Shown: positions 44,500 through 53,250, numbered from the stretch's first letter. The stretch is 64,000 nt of DNA from Aphanocapsa sp. GSE-SYN-MK-11-07L (GCA_019359715.1 JAHHGS010000080.1:23102-87101); one strand, 5' to 3'. A program made the numbers and translations. The notes: generated from the sequence alone by a model not told the origin.

Positions 44500-44530
44500 A
44501 AAACAGGGACTCAATTTGAGTCCCTGTTTT
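44500..44530 (+). terminator. Intrinsic terminator of psbD
   Basis: AAAACAGGGACTCAA and TTGAGTCCCTGTTTT form a perfect 15-base inverted repeat with a one-base centre. It ends in a T-run about 20 bases after the psbD stop. It shows the gene is monocistronic. Confidence 0.92.
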
Positions 44531-44615
44531 GTGGCTTTGATTTCATAATTGACCTTATTGTCAGATGATTTTCAGGCTGGGATTGGACAAGCCCATGTTA
44601 AGATAAATTCCCCAA

Positions 44616-44687
<72 letters not shown>

Positions 44688-44880
44688 TTGGATTGAAACA
44701 GTTGGAAGTTAATGATTTCAAGCTCTGGAGGTCTCTCTATAGCTTCATTTTTACTGATCTGCCTGCTGAGCGACTGGTTAGAGTTGGACATTTTTAGGTT
44801 AATTTAGATGACTTTTGACGATGAGTTGACTGTGCAATAAAAACTGAGTTGTTCTATTTTTCGGCTATCTGCCATAACCT

Positions 44881-45339
44881 TTAAAGAAATCTAGACAAGT
44901 CAAACTCTTCTCCATTCAAATTTTCCTTCTCTCGTTCGGCTCTCAACATCAGTAAAATTTTTTCCGAGTAGTCAACAACGCCTTGCAATTCTGTTTGCAA
45001 AAGTTCTAAACCACCATTTACGAATTCCTGAAACATTTGAACACGCATTGCATCACATTCTTCCGTAGGTAGTAAAACCCGCAAATCTTCTACTGAGATT
45101 GCTGCAACTAAGCTGATTAATGCTCCAGTTTGCCGAAACTGATCTTGCGGAATTGGATCAGGATCTTTTCTAGAAAACTTTCCAAGGGGCGATCGCTTAG
45201 ATCTACTCATTCCTAACATGCCAGCAAATGCTAAAACGTCGGCATAAGTCTGGAAAGGGCCCGTCTCATCTTCTGCGTCTCTTAACGCTTTGACCAGTTC
45301 TGCTTTATCTTCTGAAATTTGAACTCTAGCTAAAGCCAT
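44881..45339 (-). CDS. DNA phosphorothioation-associated protein 4-like
   Basis: The 152-residue protein has ISEDKAELVKALRDAEDETG, PFQTYADVLAFAGMLGM and FVNGGLELLQTELQGVVDYS. In my reading these match a small helical family named for association with dnd loci (Dnd-associated protein 4). Its role is unknown. It is the last gene of a minus-strand group led by the PLD-helicase and DndD genes, 97 bases after the Uma2-family gene. The identification is from memory of the family pattern and rests partly on this context. Confidence 0.65.
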   Translation of the reverse strand: MALARVQISEDKAELVKALRDAEDETGPFQTYADVLAFAGMLGMSRSKRSPLGKFSRKDPDPIPQDQFRQTGALISLVAAISVEDLRVLLPTEECDAMRVQMFQEFVNGGLELLQTELQGVVDYSEKILLMLRAEREKENLNGEEFDLSRFL

Positions 45340-45436
45340 TCTCTACCAGATTTAATGTAATTTTAGATTGCACTTTCAGATTGCACTTTCAGGAAAGTGT
45401 TCACTTATCCTTACCAGACAATCAGCAGGACTGTTG

Positions 45437-46087
45437 CTATCCATTAAACACCTGTAATAGCCAGCGGTTGATTTCTCCATCCTCTTGAGTTTGGCTGCGT
45501 TGAAGCGCCTCTTCAATCAGGGCAATCGGCAATCCAGGCAACACCTGCGAATCCCGAATTTGCTTGCTACCCCCATCTGCAACCTCAAAGGCAAAAACCT
45601 CTGCCACAGCGACATCGACTACCCAGTATTCCTGGACACCCAGCCGTTCATACAGCAACCGCTTACGTCCCAGGTCATCACTTAAGGAAGTTGAAGCAAT
45701 TTCGATCGCAAGTTGAGGCGCACCAAACTCATCTACATTGACTGGAGCATTATCTAAAGCTGGCAAACGAAAGGCTGAGCCAAGATAGAAGGCGATATCT
45801 GGTTGGCAATCTCTAATTCCTATTTTACGAAACGTTGTATTGGTAAGTTCTGCACCACGGATATTCTTTAGAGTGATAAATAAAACAACCAGAGTTGAGA
45901 CAATTGAATTTTCTCGTCCGTGCAATGGTCCTAGTGCAGACATTTCAATCCTCATCCACCCTTGATCGTAATAGCACCGCCCCGCTTGATTGGTTGGGTG
46001 GTCTGCCAGCAAGGTGTACTCCTCCCAGGAAGCTGCCATCCAGGTATCTGCAATTAAATTTTGCGGAGTAGGTAAAGTATTAACCAT
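45437..46087 (-). CDS. Uma2-family (DUF820) putative endonuclease
   Basis: This 216-residue protein of the PD-(D/E)xK-like Uma2 family is greatly expanded in cyanobacteria. The core is CQPDIAFYLG, then PQLAIEIASTSLSDDLGRKR and GVQEYWVVDV, with Asp and Glu in the expected metal-binding places. A nuclease role is predicted for the family but little is shown biochemically. It lies between dndD and the Dnd-associated gene on the same strand. It could be a passenger or a co-opted part of the defence locus. Confidence 0.87.
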   Translation of the reverse strand: MVNTLPTPQNLIADTWMAASWEEYTLLADHPTNQAGRCYYDQGWMRIEMSALGPLHGRENSIVSTLVVLFITLKNIRGAELTNTTFRKIGIRDCQPDIAFYLGSAFRLPALDNAPVNVDEFGAPQLAIEIASTSLSDDLGRKRLLYERLGVQEYWVVDVAVAEVFAFEVADGGSKQIRDSQVLPGLPIALIEEALQRSQTQEDGEINRWLLQVFNG

Positions 46088-46137
46088 TTTTCACCTTATT
46101 CGCTGCGGTTCCTTGCCTCGCTCAATTCTTGGCTTCT

Positions 46138-48210
46138 TTACTCCCGCACGACTTCAATCATCTCAGTGTATTCAAACTCATTCCGGCTTTGCCGCACCAG
46201 AGGGTAGACCTGCCCGTATCGCTTAATCGATGCCTCTTCACAATCAGACTTCGGCGAGTTAAACGTTAACACATACTCTTTACCAATCCTCGGCTGCATC
46301 TCCTGCTCCACTTCCCCTCGCCACTGGGTCTGGGATGCCATTACCACCAACTGGTTGGCCAGCAACGGAACTAACCTTGCGACCTGCCGCCGGTAAATCT
46401 CATCCAGGTTGCCAAACGGCGAATCCATCACGATTGGAAAGGTGCTGCTATCGGGGCCCATCACCAACCCTGCCTTACTCCACTGGCGCACCCGCTCAAT
46501 CACACTGCCGATGAACGACAGACTGAGGATTTGATTTTCTCCGGTCGAGGCACCAACCAGCACATCCTGTCCACCCGCGACTTCGACTAGGCTCAGTTCA
46601 TAACGATCGCTCAGTCGCGGCAGGTATGCCTTGAACGAAATCTGCCCGTACAATTCCTCAATTTGTTGTTCTAGCTGCTGACGGAAGACCTGATCCCGGT
46701 TTCCCTTCACCTGCTTTAGGAGATCGATCGCCTCCTGAGCCGCCTCAATCCGCTTGACAGCCAGCTTCTGTCGCTTCTCATTGGAGCGGCTTTCCTTGAG
46801 CTGCTTGCCTAATCGTCCTGCCTGTAAGTCCAGATTGGCAATCTTTTCCTGGTTGGCTCCTTTTTCAGTGGTCAAGCGGTTGATCGCGGCATCCACCTCA
46901 TCAAGTCGATTCTGAAGTTCCCGAATGTCTTCCCTTGGACTATGGCGCAGTTGATCTCGGATCTCCTCTAAGTCGTCTTGAATCCGTTCTAGCGTTCCTT
47001 TGTTGTGGTTAATGCTTGCCTGCTCCCGGTCAACTTCCTGCCAAAAGTCATCAAGCTGGCTTTCCAGTTCGTTGACCCGCGCTTCGATCCGATAGGTGGC
47101 TGACTCGATCTCTGAAAGACCGGATCGGGCCAGCCAAGATTGAACTGCACTACAGGCAGCCGTCCCTTCATGCAATTCCGTTCCACAAATACAGGTTTGG
47201 CGATCAAGCAAATCTTGGATAAACTTCTGTTTGATATCCGCCGGCAGTTCCCCCCGTTGCTCCCGCTCCCGGATTAATGCCCGAAATTCTGTGGCAACTT
47301 TCGGCAGGAAAACAATATAGCCTCGATTAGAAATTGCCCGCTTCAGCGTCTTTTTACTCTGCTGAACCTTTTCTCGAATTTCCCGTTCCTGTTCCTCCAA
47401 GGTATTGAGTTGAAGCTGTAAGCCTTCCAGATCCGTTAACTCCAGTTGCTTCTGCCGAAGCTGCTGTCGTCGAGTGGACTGGTGTTCTAACTCTTGGTCA
47501 ATCTCAAGCTGGCGACCTTGCAATTGGTCAGCCTCCTGCTCTAGCTCGCGTTTTTGAACGAGTAGACTTTGGGTTTCGGCATCCCCAATCCCTTCCAACT
47601 CCTCCTCTAGGGTTTTTCGCGCTGTCGTCAAATGCTTGATCGCCCGATCCAACACTTCAACCCCCAGCAGTTTCTTCGTCGCCTCAGCAATTTCGGAGCG
47701 ATTATCGGTGCGGGTGATGTTCTCAATGCGCTCTCCGTCAAAGAAGAAGTACTGGTGCAGGCTCTTCGGTAAAATCCGAGTAATGACGTCCTCCGGGATC
47801 TGAGCAGACGGCAAAAATGCCCATCGCCCGTCATCTCCGACAAATTGCATCATCAGGTCACTCTTGGCCGGCTCGACTGAGCCATTTTTCTTCCGGTAAG
47901 CACTACACTCCCGTCTCACCCGGTACTGCTTGCCATCATGTTCAAAGGACAGCTCAACCCAGCAGGAAACCGGCTTGTCAACTTTTGCTTCGGCGATCGC
48001 CCGCCGATTCACTAACTGCTCAGGAGAGGCAAGCGCCGCTGTAAATTTCTCGTAGAGTGTCCAGGTAAAGGCATTCAGCAGCGCCGTCTTGCCTGAGCCA
48101 TTGTTGCCATGGATCACTGTAATATTGCGATCGTCCGACTTGGCAAGCGTGAGTCCGTGTTCGCCATAAAAGGGTCGAAAATTGCAGAGCTTAAGCGCAA
48201 GCAGCTTCAT
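46138..48210 (-). CDS. dndD: DndD-like SMC/Rad50-type ATPase (DNA phosphorothioation)
   Basis: The 690-residue ATPase has a split ABC/SMC head. The N-terminal MKLLALKLCNFRPFYGEHGL leads to Walker A GNNGSGKT (35-42). The C-terminal TGENQILSLSFIGSVIERVR is the signature and FPIVMDSPFGNLDE the Walker B. Between them lie two long coiled coils separated by a hook with QTCICGTEL (C-x-C). Length and layout fit DndD, the ATPase of DNA sulfur modification. Other Rad50-like defence ATPases are an alternative. Its start overlaps the stop of a 57-residue gene by ATGA, so the two are coupled. Confidence 0.8.
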   Translation of the reverse strand: MKLLALKLCNFRPFYGEHGLTLAKSDDRNITVIHGNNGSGKTALLNAFTWTLYEKFTAALASPEQLVNRRAIAEAKVDKPVSCWVELSFEHDGKQYRVRRECSAYRKKNGSVEPAKSDLMMQFVGDDGRWAFLPSAQIPEDVITRILPKSLHQYFFFDGERIENITRTDNRSEIAEATKKLLGVEVLDRAIKHLTTARKTLEEELEGIGDAETQSLLVQKRELEQEADQLQGRQLEIDQELEHQSTRRQQLRQKQLELTDLEGLQLQLNTLEEQEREIREKVQQSKKTLKRAISNRGYIVFLPKVATEFRALIREREQRGELPADIKQKFIQDLLDRQTCICGTELHEGTAACSAVQSWLARSGLSEIESATYRIEARVNELESQLDDFWQEVDREQASINHNKGTLERIQDDLEEIRDQLRHSPREDIRELQNRLDEVDAAINRLTTEKGANQEKIANLDLQAGRLGKQLKESRSNEKRQKLAVKRIEAAQEAIDLLKQVKGNRDQVFRQQLEQQIEELYGQISFKAYLPRLSDRYELSLVEVAGGQDVLVGASTGENQILSLSFIGSVIERVRQWSKAGLVMGPDSSTFPIVMDSPFGNLDEIYRRQVARLVPLLANQLVVMASQTQWRGEVEQEMQPRIGKEYVLTFNSPKSDCEEASIKRYGQVYPLVRQSRNEFEYTEMIEVVRE

Positions 48211-48380
48211 TGGACAGATTCCTTAATGATTTTCAAGATTTCATCATTAATCGGGCTGCGCTCATTTTTGTCTAGCCGATCTTTTTCAATCTCCAGTACG
48301 CGTTCAATAATCTGCTGTACCTCTTTGGGGGCAGTAAAAATCGGCTGATGAACATCACTCGAATCATTCGCTTTCGGCAT
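48207..48380 (-). CDS. Small protein coupled to dndD
   Basis: A 57-residue frame (MPKANDSSDVHQPIF..., then EVQQIIERVLEIEKDRLDK and SPINDEILKIIKESVQ) lies between the helicase and DndD genes. Its TGA shares bases with the dndD ATG (ATGA), a strong sign that it is translated. The sequence is helical and charged, without cysteines. Small proteins of this kind are annotated beside DndD in some DNA-modification loci; I recall that association but cannot verify it here. It may be a regulatory or structural partner of the ATPase. Confidence 0.75.
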   Translation of the reverse strand: MPKANDSSDVHQPIFTAPKEVQQIIERVLEIEKDRLDKNERSPINDEILKIIKESVQ

Positions 48381-48410
48381 AAGTCTGGCACCCGTAACCC
48401 TGCTGTGATT

Positions 48411-50516
48411 TTACATATCTAAGAGGTCGTACTGCTGCTGAAGCCCGAAAAGTTTGGCTCTGGCTTCACCCTGATTGTCTGCTAGATCAGCAAACTCAAT
48501 CACCCGTCGCAATTCTCGCCGCAGTAAGTTGCGCTCGACCGTCAGGGTTTCTCGATCTAAGGCAGGCGGCAGCACAATCATGTCAAATAGGGTGGCTCGT
48601 TGCTTGTTGGGATGTTGCCGCAAAATCCGGCCTCGTCTTTGAATAAACTGACGGGGATTGCTGCTGCTAGCCAGAATAACTGCTGTTTCGATATTGGGCA
48701 TATCTACCCCTTCATCCAGACAGCGAATGGCGACTAATCCTTGTAGTGCTCCGGTTTCAAACTGCTGACGCAAGTCTTCTCGTTGCGCTAAGGGTGTATT
48801 GGCGGTGTAAATGTTGACTCGATAGCCTAATTCTTTACCCAGGATTTGGGCAACGGCTGCAAGCTGGGTCTGATCCTGACTCCCCTCATCTTCCACAGAA
48901 CCGTCGCCGCAATAGAACAGGGTATGGCTGGTGTGGAGGCGAGATTTCATCAGATCTCGGAGAACATCTAATTTATGGGTGGCGGTACTGAGCAAGCGGG
49001 CCCGCTGCATCGACAGGGTGGCGACGGCTGAATCCTCATCGCCTTCTGCGATCGCCAGTGCCTTGCCAATTTTGCGGCTCAACTCTGAGTAAGCCTGTGC
49101 TTCTGGCTCGGTCAGTTCCACAAACAGAGGATAGTAGAGGTAATGCACCAATGCCCCTTGCTTGATCGCATCCCTGAGCGTAAATTCTGGTTCCAAGACT
49201 GGCCCAAAATAGTCAAATAAAGACTGCGTACCGCGATCGTCAAAGTACCGTTCGGGGGTGGCAGACAGCGCCAATCGTAACCCCACATTCCGGGGCAAAC
49301 TGGCTTCTAATCGTCTGGCGCCCAGATTGTGGGCCTCGTCTCCCACAATTAAGGTCTTTTCGGGCAGGTAGGGCAACTGTGACTGCAAGCCTTGGTTAAT
49401 CAAGGTTGCGTTAGTTGTGATAATTGTCAGAAATGCTTGGTTCCCAGACCGAATGTTGTAGAGCTGGGTGGAAAGTTTACTCTGCCAGGTACGAACATTT
49501 TCAAATGCTAAGATCGGCTCTAGTCCAAACTTCTGACCCTCTCTTGCCCATTGGCTGACCAGATGCCGATAGGGACAAACCACAAGCAGAACCTGAAGAT
49601 TGATCCGGTTGTAGAGTTCCGTCGTCAGGGATAGGGCGGTAATGGTTTTTCCGCTCCCTGTCGCCATTTTTAGGGTGCCTCTGCCCTGATTGACAAACCA
49701 GTTATCGATCGCCTGTCTCTGGTACGGACGGATCTGCAATCCAAAGGGGAGATTTGGACTTCCGTTGGGGCGAGTTTCTACTTTTATCACTGGTAGCTGG
49801 TAATTGCCCTTGGGCGCAGCAACACCAGGTTCTAAAGTTGGCAGAGTGGAGGGACAATGCTTGAGGAGCGATCGCCGGGCCGCTTCTGGAAAATCTAAAA
49901 CTTCCAGCGTCGGGGTCTGATTCTGCCAAAGTCGTTGAAAGTTCTCGGTTTTCTCAGCAATCCGCTCGTTATCTCCTGATCGCCAGGAACAAAACACGTC
50001 GATACACTCAAAATTGTCGATCAGTCCGCTGGCGCTCTCATTGGCTGATCCTGTAAAGACGACGACATTCCCATCCGCATCTCTGAAAATCCCCAGTTTT
50101 TCATGGTAGAAGCCTCGCTGGCATGGGTTCTGATGCACTGCCAATTTGATTTCTAGCAATTCCTGGCTCAACAACCAGGCCAGATACCCCAGTCGATCGC
50201 TGGCCAGTTGGTCTAGCTGCTCCAGTTCATCCAGCAGGATGGTTGTGATCACCGCTTCTCGCTGTTTCAATCCCTGAGCAATCGCGTCTGCATCTTCTTG
50301 AGACAAGTAAGGTGAGGCAACTAACCGCATTTTGCCCCCGGCTCGGATCAGTCCCGAAACCCCTTTAGCTGCTGCGGCTAAGGAAGTGCTGGAGAAGAAA
50401 CCAACCGCCCGATCGTACGTCAGCGATCGCTCCAGACAGAGGATGTAGAAATCCTCCAGCAGGTGATGGCGATCGCTACGATATTGGTTGCGGAGATCAA
50501 GCTGCCTCAAACTCAA
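48411..50516 (-). CDS. PLD nuclease-SF2 helicase, Dnd-associated restriction enzyme-like
   Basis: The 701-residue protein starts with a phospholipase-D-type nuclease domain (H138-x-K140 in YHEKLG, then FTGSANES with N159). An SF2 helicase follows: Walker A MATGSGKT (284-291), DEAH (393-396), motif III SATPERYF and motif VI QFIQRRGRILRQ. This fusion matches proteins annotated as the restriction enzyme of DNA phosphorothioation systems, thought to attack unmodified DNA. One PLD motif is present, so a dimer would be needed for cleavage. It heads the group, 30 bases before the small gene. Confidence 0.82.
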   Translation of the reverse strand: MSLRQLDLRNQYRSDRHHLLEDFYILCLERSLTYDRAVGFFSSTSLAAAAKGVSGLIRAGGKMRLVASPYLSQEDADAIAQGLKQREAVITTILLDELEQLDQLASDRLGYLAWLLSQELLEIKLAVHQNPCQRGFYHEKLGIFRDADGNVVVFTGSANESASGLIDNFECIDVFCSWRSGDNERIAEKTENFQRLWQNQTPTLEVLDFPEAARRSLLKHCPSTLPTLEPGVAAPKGNYQLPVIKVETRPNGSPNLPFGLQIRPYQRQAIDNWFVNQGRGTLKMATGSGKTITALSLTTELYNRINLQVLLVVCPYRHLVSQWAREGQKFGLEPILAFENVRTWQSKLSTQLYNIRSGNQAFLTIITTNATLINQGLQSQLPYLPEKTLIVGDEAHNLGARRLEASLPRNVGLRLALSATPERYFDDRGTQSLFDYFGPVLEPEFTLRDAIKQGALVHYLYYPLFVELTEPEAQAYSELSRKIGKALAIAEGDEDSAVATLSMQRARLLSTATHKLDVLRDLMKSRLHTSHTLFYCGDGSVEDEGSQDQTQLAAVAQILGKELGYRVNIYTANTPLAQREDLRQQFETGALQGLVAIRCLDEGVDMPNIETAVILASSSNPRQFIQRRGRILRQHPNKQRATLFDMIVLPPALDRETLTVERNLLRRELRRVIEFADLADNQGEARAKLFGLQQQYDLLDM

Positions 50517-50746
50517 CTAAGCTGCTCCTAACTAGTTTCTTTCCTAGTCTGCCTGGCTTGAAAGCAATTAAATGCCCCAACTTCAATCATTTTATCTGCC
50601 AGCTCGTTGTTAGACTGAAATTGAGATCTAACCTTGGGCAGAGCCATACCAGTCAAAGTAAACCTATTGGCAGCAATAAAGGGCTGAAAGCCTTTTGACG
50701 ATCGGTGCAGGAGTAAACTGAGATGCTCCTAGAATGAGGTTGCGAC

Positions 50747-51616
50747 GTGCGGAAACCGCGTGAGTTAAAGAATAGAGTTTTAGAGGGGTCAGCCCTGCTG
50801 AGCCAGACAGTGCTACTGATCGGGGCTGTGATTGTGCTGATTCCCTTACTGGTTGTTTTGCTGACTTCGTTTTGGCCACCAGGGGCGATGACCTCCGGTT
50901 CGTCGGAGACCATCGCTGGTTTTCAGCTTTGGCCAGCGGCGGGCTGGTCGGGGCAAAGCTATCAGCAGGCTTGGTCAGGTGGGCATTTTCCGAGAGCTTT
51001 TTTTAATTCCACGCTAGTTGCTTTAGCAGTAACAGGACTGCAAATTTTCACCTCAGCCTTGGCCGGGTACGCCTTAGCTCGGCTGCGGTTTTGGGGTAAA
51101 CAAGCAGTTTTGCTGGTGATTTTAGCAACGCTGGTAATTCCTTTTCAGCTCTTGGTGATGCCAATTTTTTTGATTTTAAAAGAAGGACATTTGATTAATA
51201 CCTATGGGGCGCTGATTTTGCCCACGGCCGCAAATGGGTTTGGTATTTTTCTGATGCGGCAATACTTTCAAACCATCCCGATTGAGCTAGAAGAAGCGGC
51301 AGCGTTAGATGGGGCGAATCGACTGCAAATTTTGTGGCGAGTGATTTTGCCCTTGTCTCGCCCCGCCTTAGTCACACTGTTTTTGTTCACTTTCATTGGC
51401 GAATGGAACGATTTGTTCAAGCCCTTAGTCTTTACAACTCGCCCAGAGCTAACCACGGTGCAGTTGGCCTTGGCTAGTTTTCAAGAGCAGTTCACCAACG
51501 ACTGGCCGTTGATGATGGCTGCTGTGATGATTGCGACCGCGCCGGTTATCTTGCTGTTTCTAATTGGCCAGAAGCAGTTGATCCAGGGGGTCTCGACCAC
51601 TGGCATCAAAAACTGA
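50747..51616 (+). CDS. Carbohydrate ABC transporter permease (MalG family)
   Basis: The 289-residue permease has six helices and the EAA loop EEAAALDGANRLQILWRVILPLSRPALV, which docks on the ATPase. IPFQLLVMPIFLILKEGHLI and GEWNDLFKPLVF are typical of the MalG/UgpE branch. GTG 50747 is chosen because GAGG sits seven bases upstream. Neither the partner permease, the binding protein nor the ATPase is adjacent, so the complex must be assembled from distant genes. The sugar is unknown. Confidence 0.87.
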   Translation: MRKPRELKNRVLEGSALLSQTVLLIGAVIVLIPLLVVLLTSFWPPGAMTSGSSETIAGFQLWPAAGWSGQSYQQAWSGGHFPRAFFNSTLVALAVTGLQIFTSALAGYALARLRFWGKQAVLLVILATLVIPFQLLVMPIFLILKEGHLINTYGALILPTAANGFGIFLMRQYFQTIPIELEEAAALDGANRLQILWRVILPLSRPALVTLFLFTFIGEWNDLFKPLVFTTRPELTTVQLALASFQEQFTNDWPLMMAAVMIATAPVILLFLIGQKQLIQGVSTTGIKN

Positions 51617-51720
51617 GCGTCACAATGCCCACTTCCAGAACAGGTTAATATTGTAAAGAAAGTTTGAATTAAATCTGCAAGGATTTTAATTTTCTCCGAG
51701 ATTTTTCTCAACATTGCAAC

Positions 51721-52599
51721 ATGGCTATACAGTGCATTATTAATCGTCGGGCCGAGTTCTCGGCTAGTCATCGCTACTGGTTACCAGAATTATCTGAAGT
51801 AGAAAATATTCACCGTTTTGGTGCCTGTACTCGCTTTCCAGGACATGGGCACAACTATGTTCTTTACGTCTCAATGCTGGGCAACTTAGACCAGTACGGC
51901 ATGGTTTTGAACCTGTCTGACGTTAAGCAGGTGATTCGTCAACAAGTGACGAGTCAGCTTGATTTTGCCTACTTGAACGAGGTTTGGCCAGAGTTTCAGC
52001 ACAGCTTACCGACGACCGAAAATCTGGCTCGGTTAATCTGGCAGCGATTGGCGGATCATTTGCCCCTGTTCAATATTCAACTGTTTGAACATCCCCGCCT
52101 CTGGGCGGATTATCAAGGAAATGATATGGAAGCAACTCTTTCGGTCGGCACTCACTTCAGCGCTGCTCACCGGTTGGCGCTTGACCATCTGAGCTATGAG
52201 GAAAACTGTGAGATTTACGGCAAGTGTGCTCGCCCGAATGGACACGGGCACAACTACCATCTAGAAGTGACGGTCAAGGGAGAGATTGACCCCCAAACCG
52301 GCATGATTGTTGACTTGGTGGCGTTAGAAAAAGTAATTGAGGATTGCGTTGTCGAACCGTTTGACCACACTTTTTTGAATAAAGATATTGCCTATTTTGC
52401 TCAGGTTGTGCCGACGGCTGAGAATATTGCCGTCCACATCCGAGACTTGCTCCAGCAGCCAATTCAAGACTTGGGAGCCAGCCTGTATCGGGTCAAACTG
52501 ATTGAAAGCCCAAATAATTCCTGCGAAGTTTTTTGTTCCTCTCCGCTTGAGCAGGGGGTGAAGCAGGCCAGCGATCGCCCAGTCTTAACCAAGGTTTAG
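51721..52599 (+). CDS. Tandem 6-pyruvoyl-tetrahydropterin synthase/QueD-family protein
   Basis: The 292-residue protein has two copies of the PTPS/QueD fold. The second (about 137-285) has all expected residues: zinc-binding H150, H175 and H177 (GHGHNY), Cys169 and D215-H216 (PFDHTFL). The first (about 1-125) keeps H17, H42, H44 and Cys36 but reads D81-F82, so the catalytic His is missing. Single-domain members make 6-carboxy- or 6-pyruvoyl-tetrahydropterin for queuosine or pterin synthesis. Here the second domain is probably active and the first structural. Confidence 0.85.
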   Translation: MAIQCIINRRAEFSASHRYWLPELSEVENIHRFGACTRFPGHGHNYVLYVSMLGNLDQYGMVLNLSDVKQVIRQQVTSQLDFAYLNEVWPEFQHSLPTTENLARLIWQRLADHLPLFNIQLFEHPRLWADYQGNDMEATLSVGTHFSAAHRLALDHLSYEENCEIYGKCARPNGHGHNYHLEVTVKGEIDPQTGMIVDLVALEKVIEDCVVEPFDHTFLNKDIAYFAQVVPTAENIAVHIRDLLQQPIQDLGASLYRVKLIESPNNSCEVFCSSPLEQGVKQASDRPVLTKV

Positions 52600-52761
52600 T
52601 CAGCCAGCCCATCTTTGCTAAACCAAATTGGGACTGAGGGTGAAGATCAAAGCCGATCGGCAATTAAAAATTGTGACTATTTGAAACTGTTTTGTGCCGA
52701 AAAATGTCTATTAGGCTTGAGAATAGTTTAAACAGAGTTCGCAATAACTAAGGAGAGCAGC

Positions 52762-53169
52762 TTGAACGCAACCACGACAACTGGGTTAGTTGGTTTTCTG
52801 CTTGCTTTATCGACATTGAATCTGCCTAAAGCTGAGGCAGCAGCCAGCCCAGACGAGCTAGCTGCCCCCCAAACGGTTGAAGCTCGCCTATCGGCGCTGA
52901 CTGAAACCCTGCGGCAAAAGGAAGCCCAGCTTGACACAGTGCCGCCTGAGACCCTGCCTTCTGCGATCGAGGATGTAATGAATCTAGCCCGCGTTAGCTG
53001 GGGGAATGGCAATGGCAGAGGAGCTTGGCGCAATGGCGGGTTTCGGAACGGCGGGTTTCGGAACGGCGACTGGAACAACGGTGGGTTTCGGAACGGCGGT
53101 TTTCGGAATGGGGGCTGGCGCAACGGCGGTTGGCGAGATGGGGGTGGATTTGTCAATCTTCGGCTCTAA
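52762..53169 (+). CDS. grrA: GrrA-family radical SAM-modified peptide precursor
   Basis: The 135-residue precursor has a Sec-like leader (GLVGFLLALSTLNLPKAEAA), a helical middle and a Gly/Asn/Arg-rich core from about 80. Aromatic residues at 89, 94, 99, 104, 109, 114, 119 and 124 are spaced exactly five apart, each as [W/F]-[R/N]-[N/D]-G. W80-G-N and F130-V-N flank the array. Radical SAM maturases of the Grr/Osc type join the aromatic ring to the third residue to make three-residue cyclophanes. TTG is the start, with AAGGAG six bases before it. The maturase gene follows 220 bp downstream. Confidence 0.9.
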   Translation: MNATTTTGLVGFLLALSTLNLPKAEAAASPDELAAPQTVEARLSALTETLRQKEAQLDTVPPETLPSAIEDVMNLARVSWGNGNGRGAWRNGGFRNGGFRNGDWNNGGFRNGGFRNGGWRNGGWRDGGGFVNLRL

Positions 53170-53235
53170 GGTCAGGCTTGGCGAGCCTTAACGCTAGAAC
53201 TTAGAGGATGTTTAAAAGTATTTTGGGCGACGTTA

Positions 53236-53250
53236 CGATCTTGAAGATCG
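53236..53250. repeat. Short palindrome in the grrA-grrM gap
   Basis: CGATCTT and AAGATCG flank a single G. A GC-rich stretch (CGCGCTAACGCGCCGCTAAC) follows. It is probably part of the repetitive DNA that fills this gap. Confidence 0.4.

Noticed and set aside
52728..53156. Proline-rich minus-strand frame of 142 codons
   Set aside because: It is the antisense of the repetitive grrA gene; the PPFRNPPF pattern simply mirrors the Gly-Asn-Arg repeat.
52990..53160. Tandem 15-bp repeats considered as a possible CRISPR or VNTR array
   Set aside because: The units are contiguous, without spacers, and are explained by the five-residue peptide repeat of grrA.
53006..53191. Gly/Ala/Thr-repeat plus-strand frame
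   Set aside because: It is an out-of-frame reading of the grrA repeat array.
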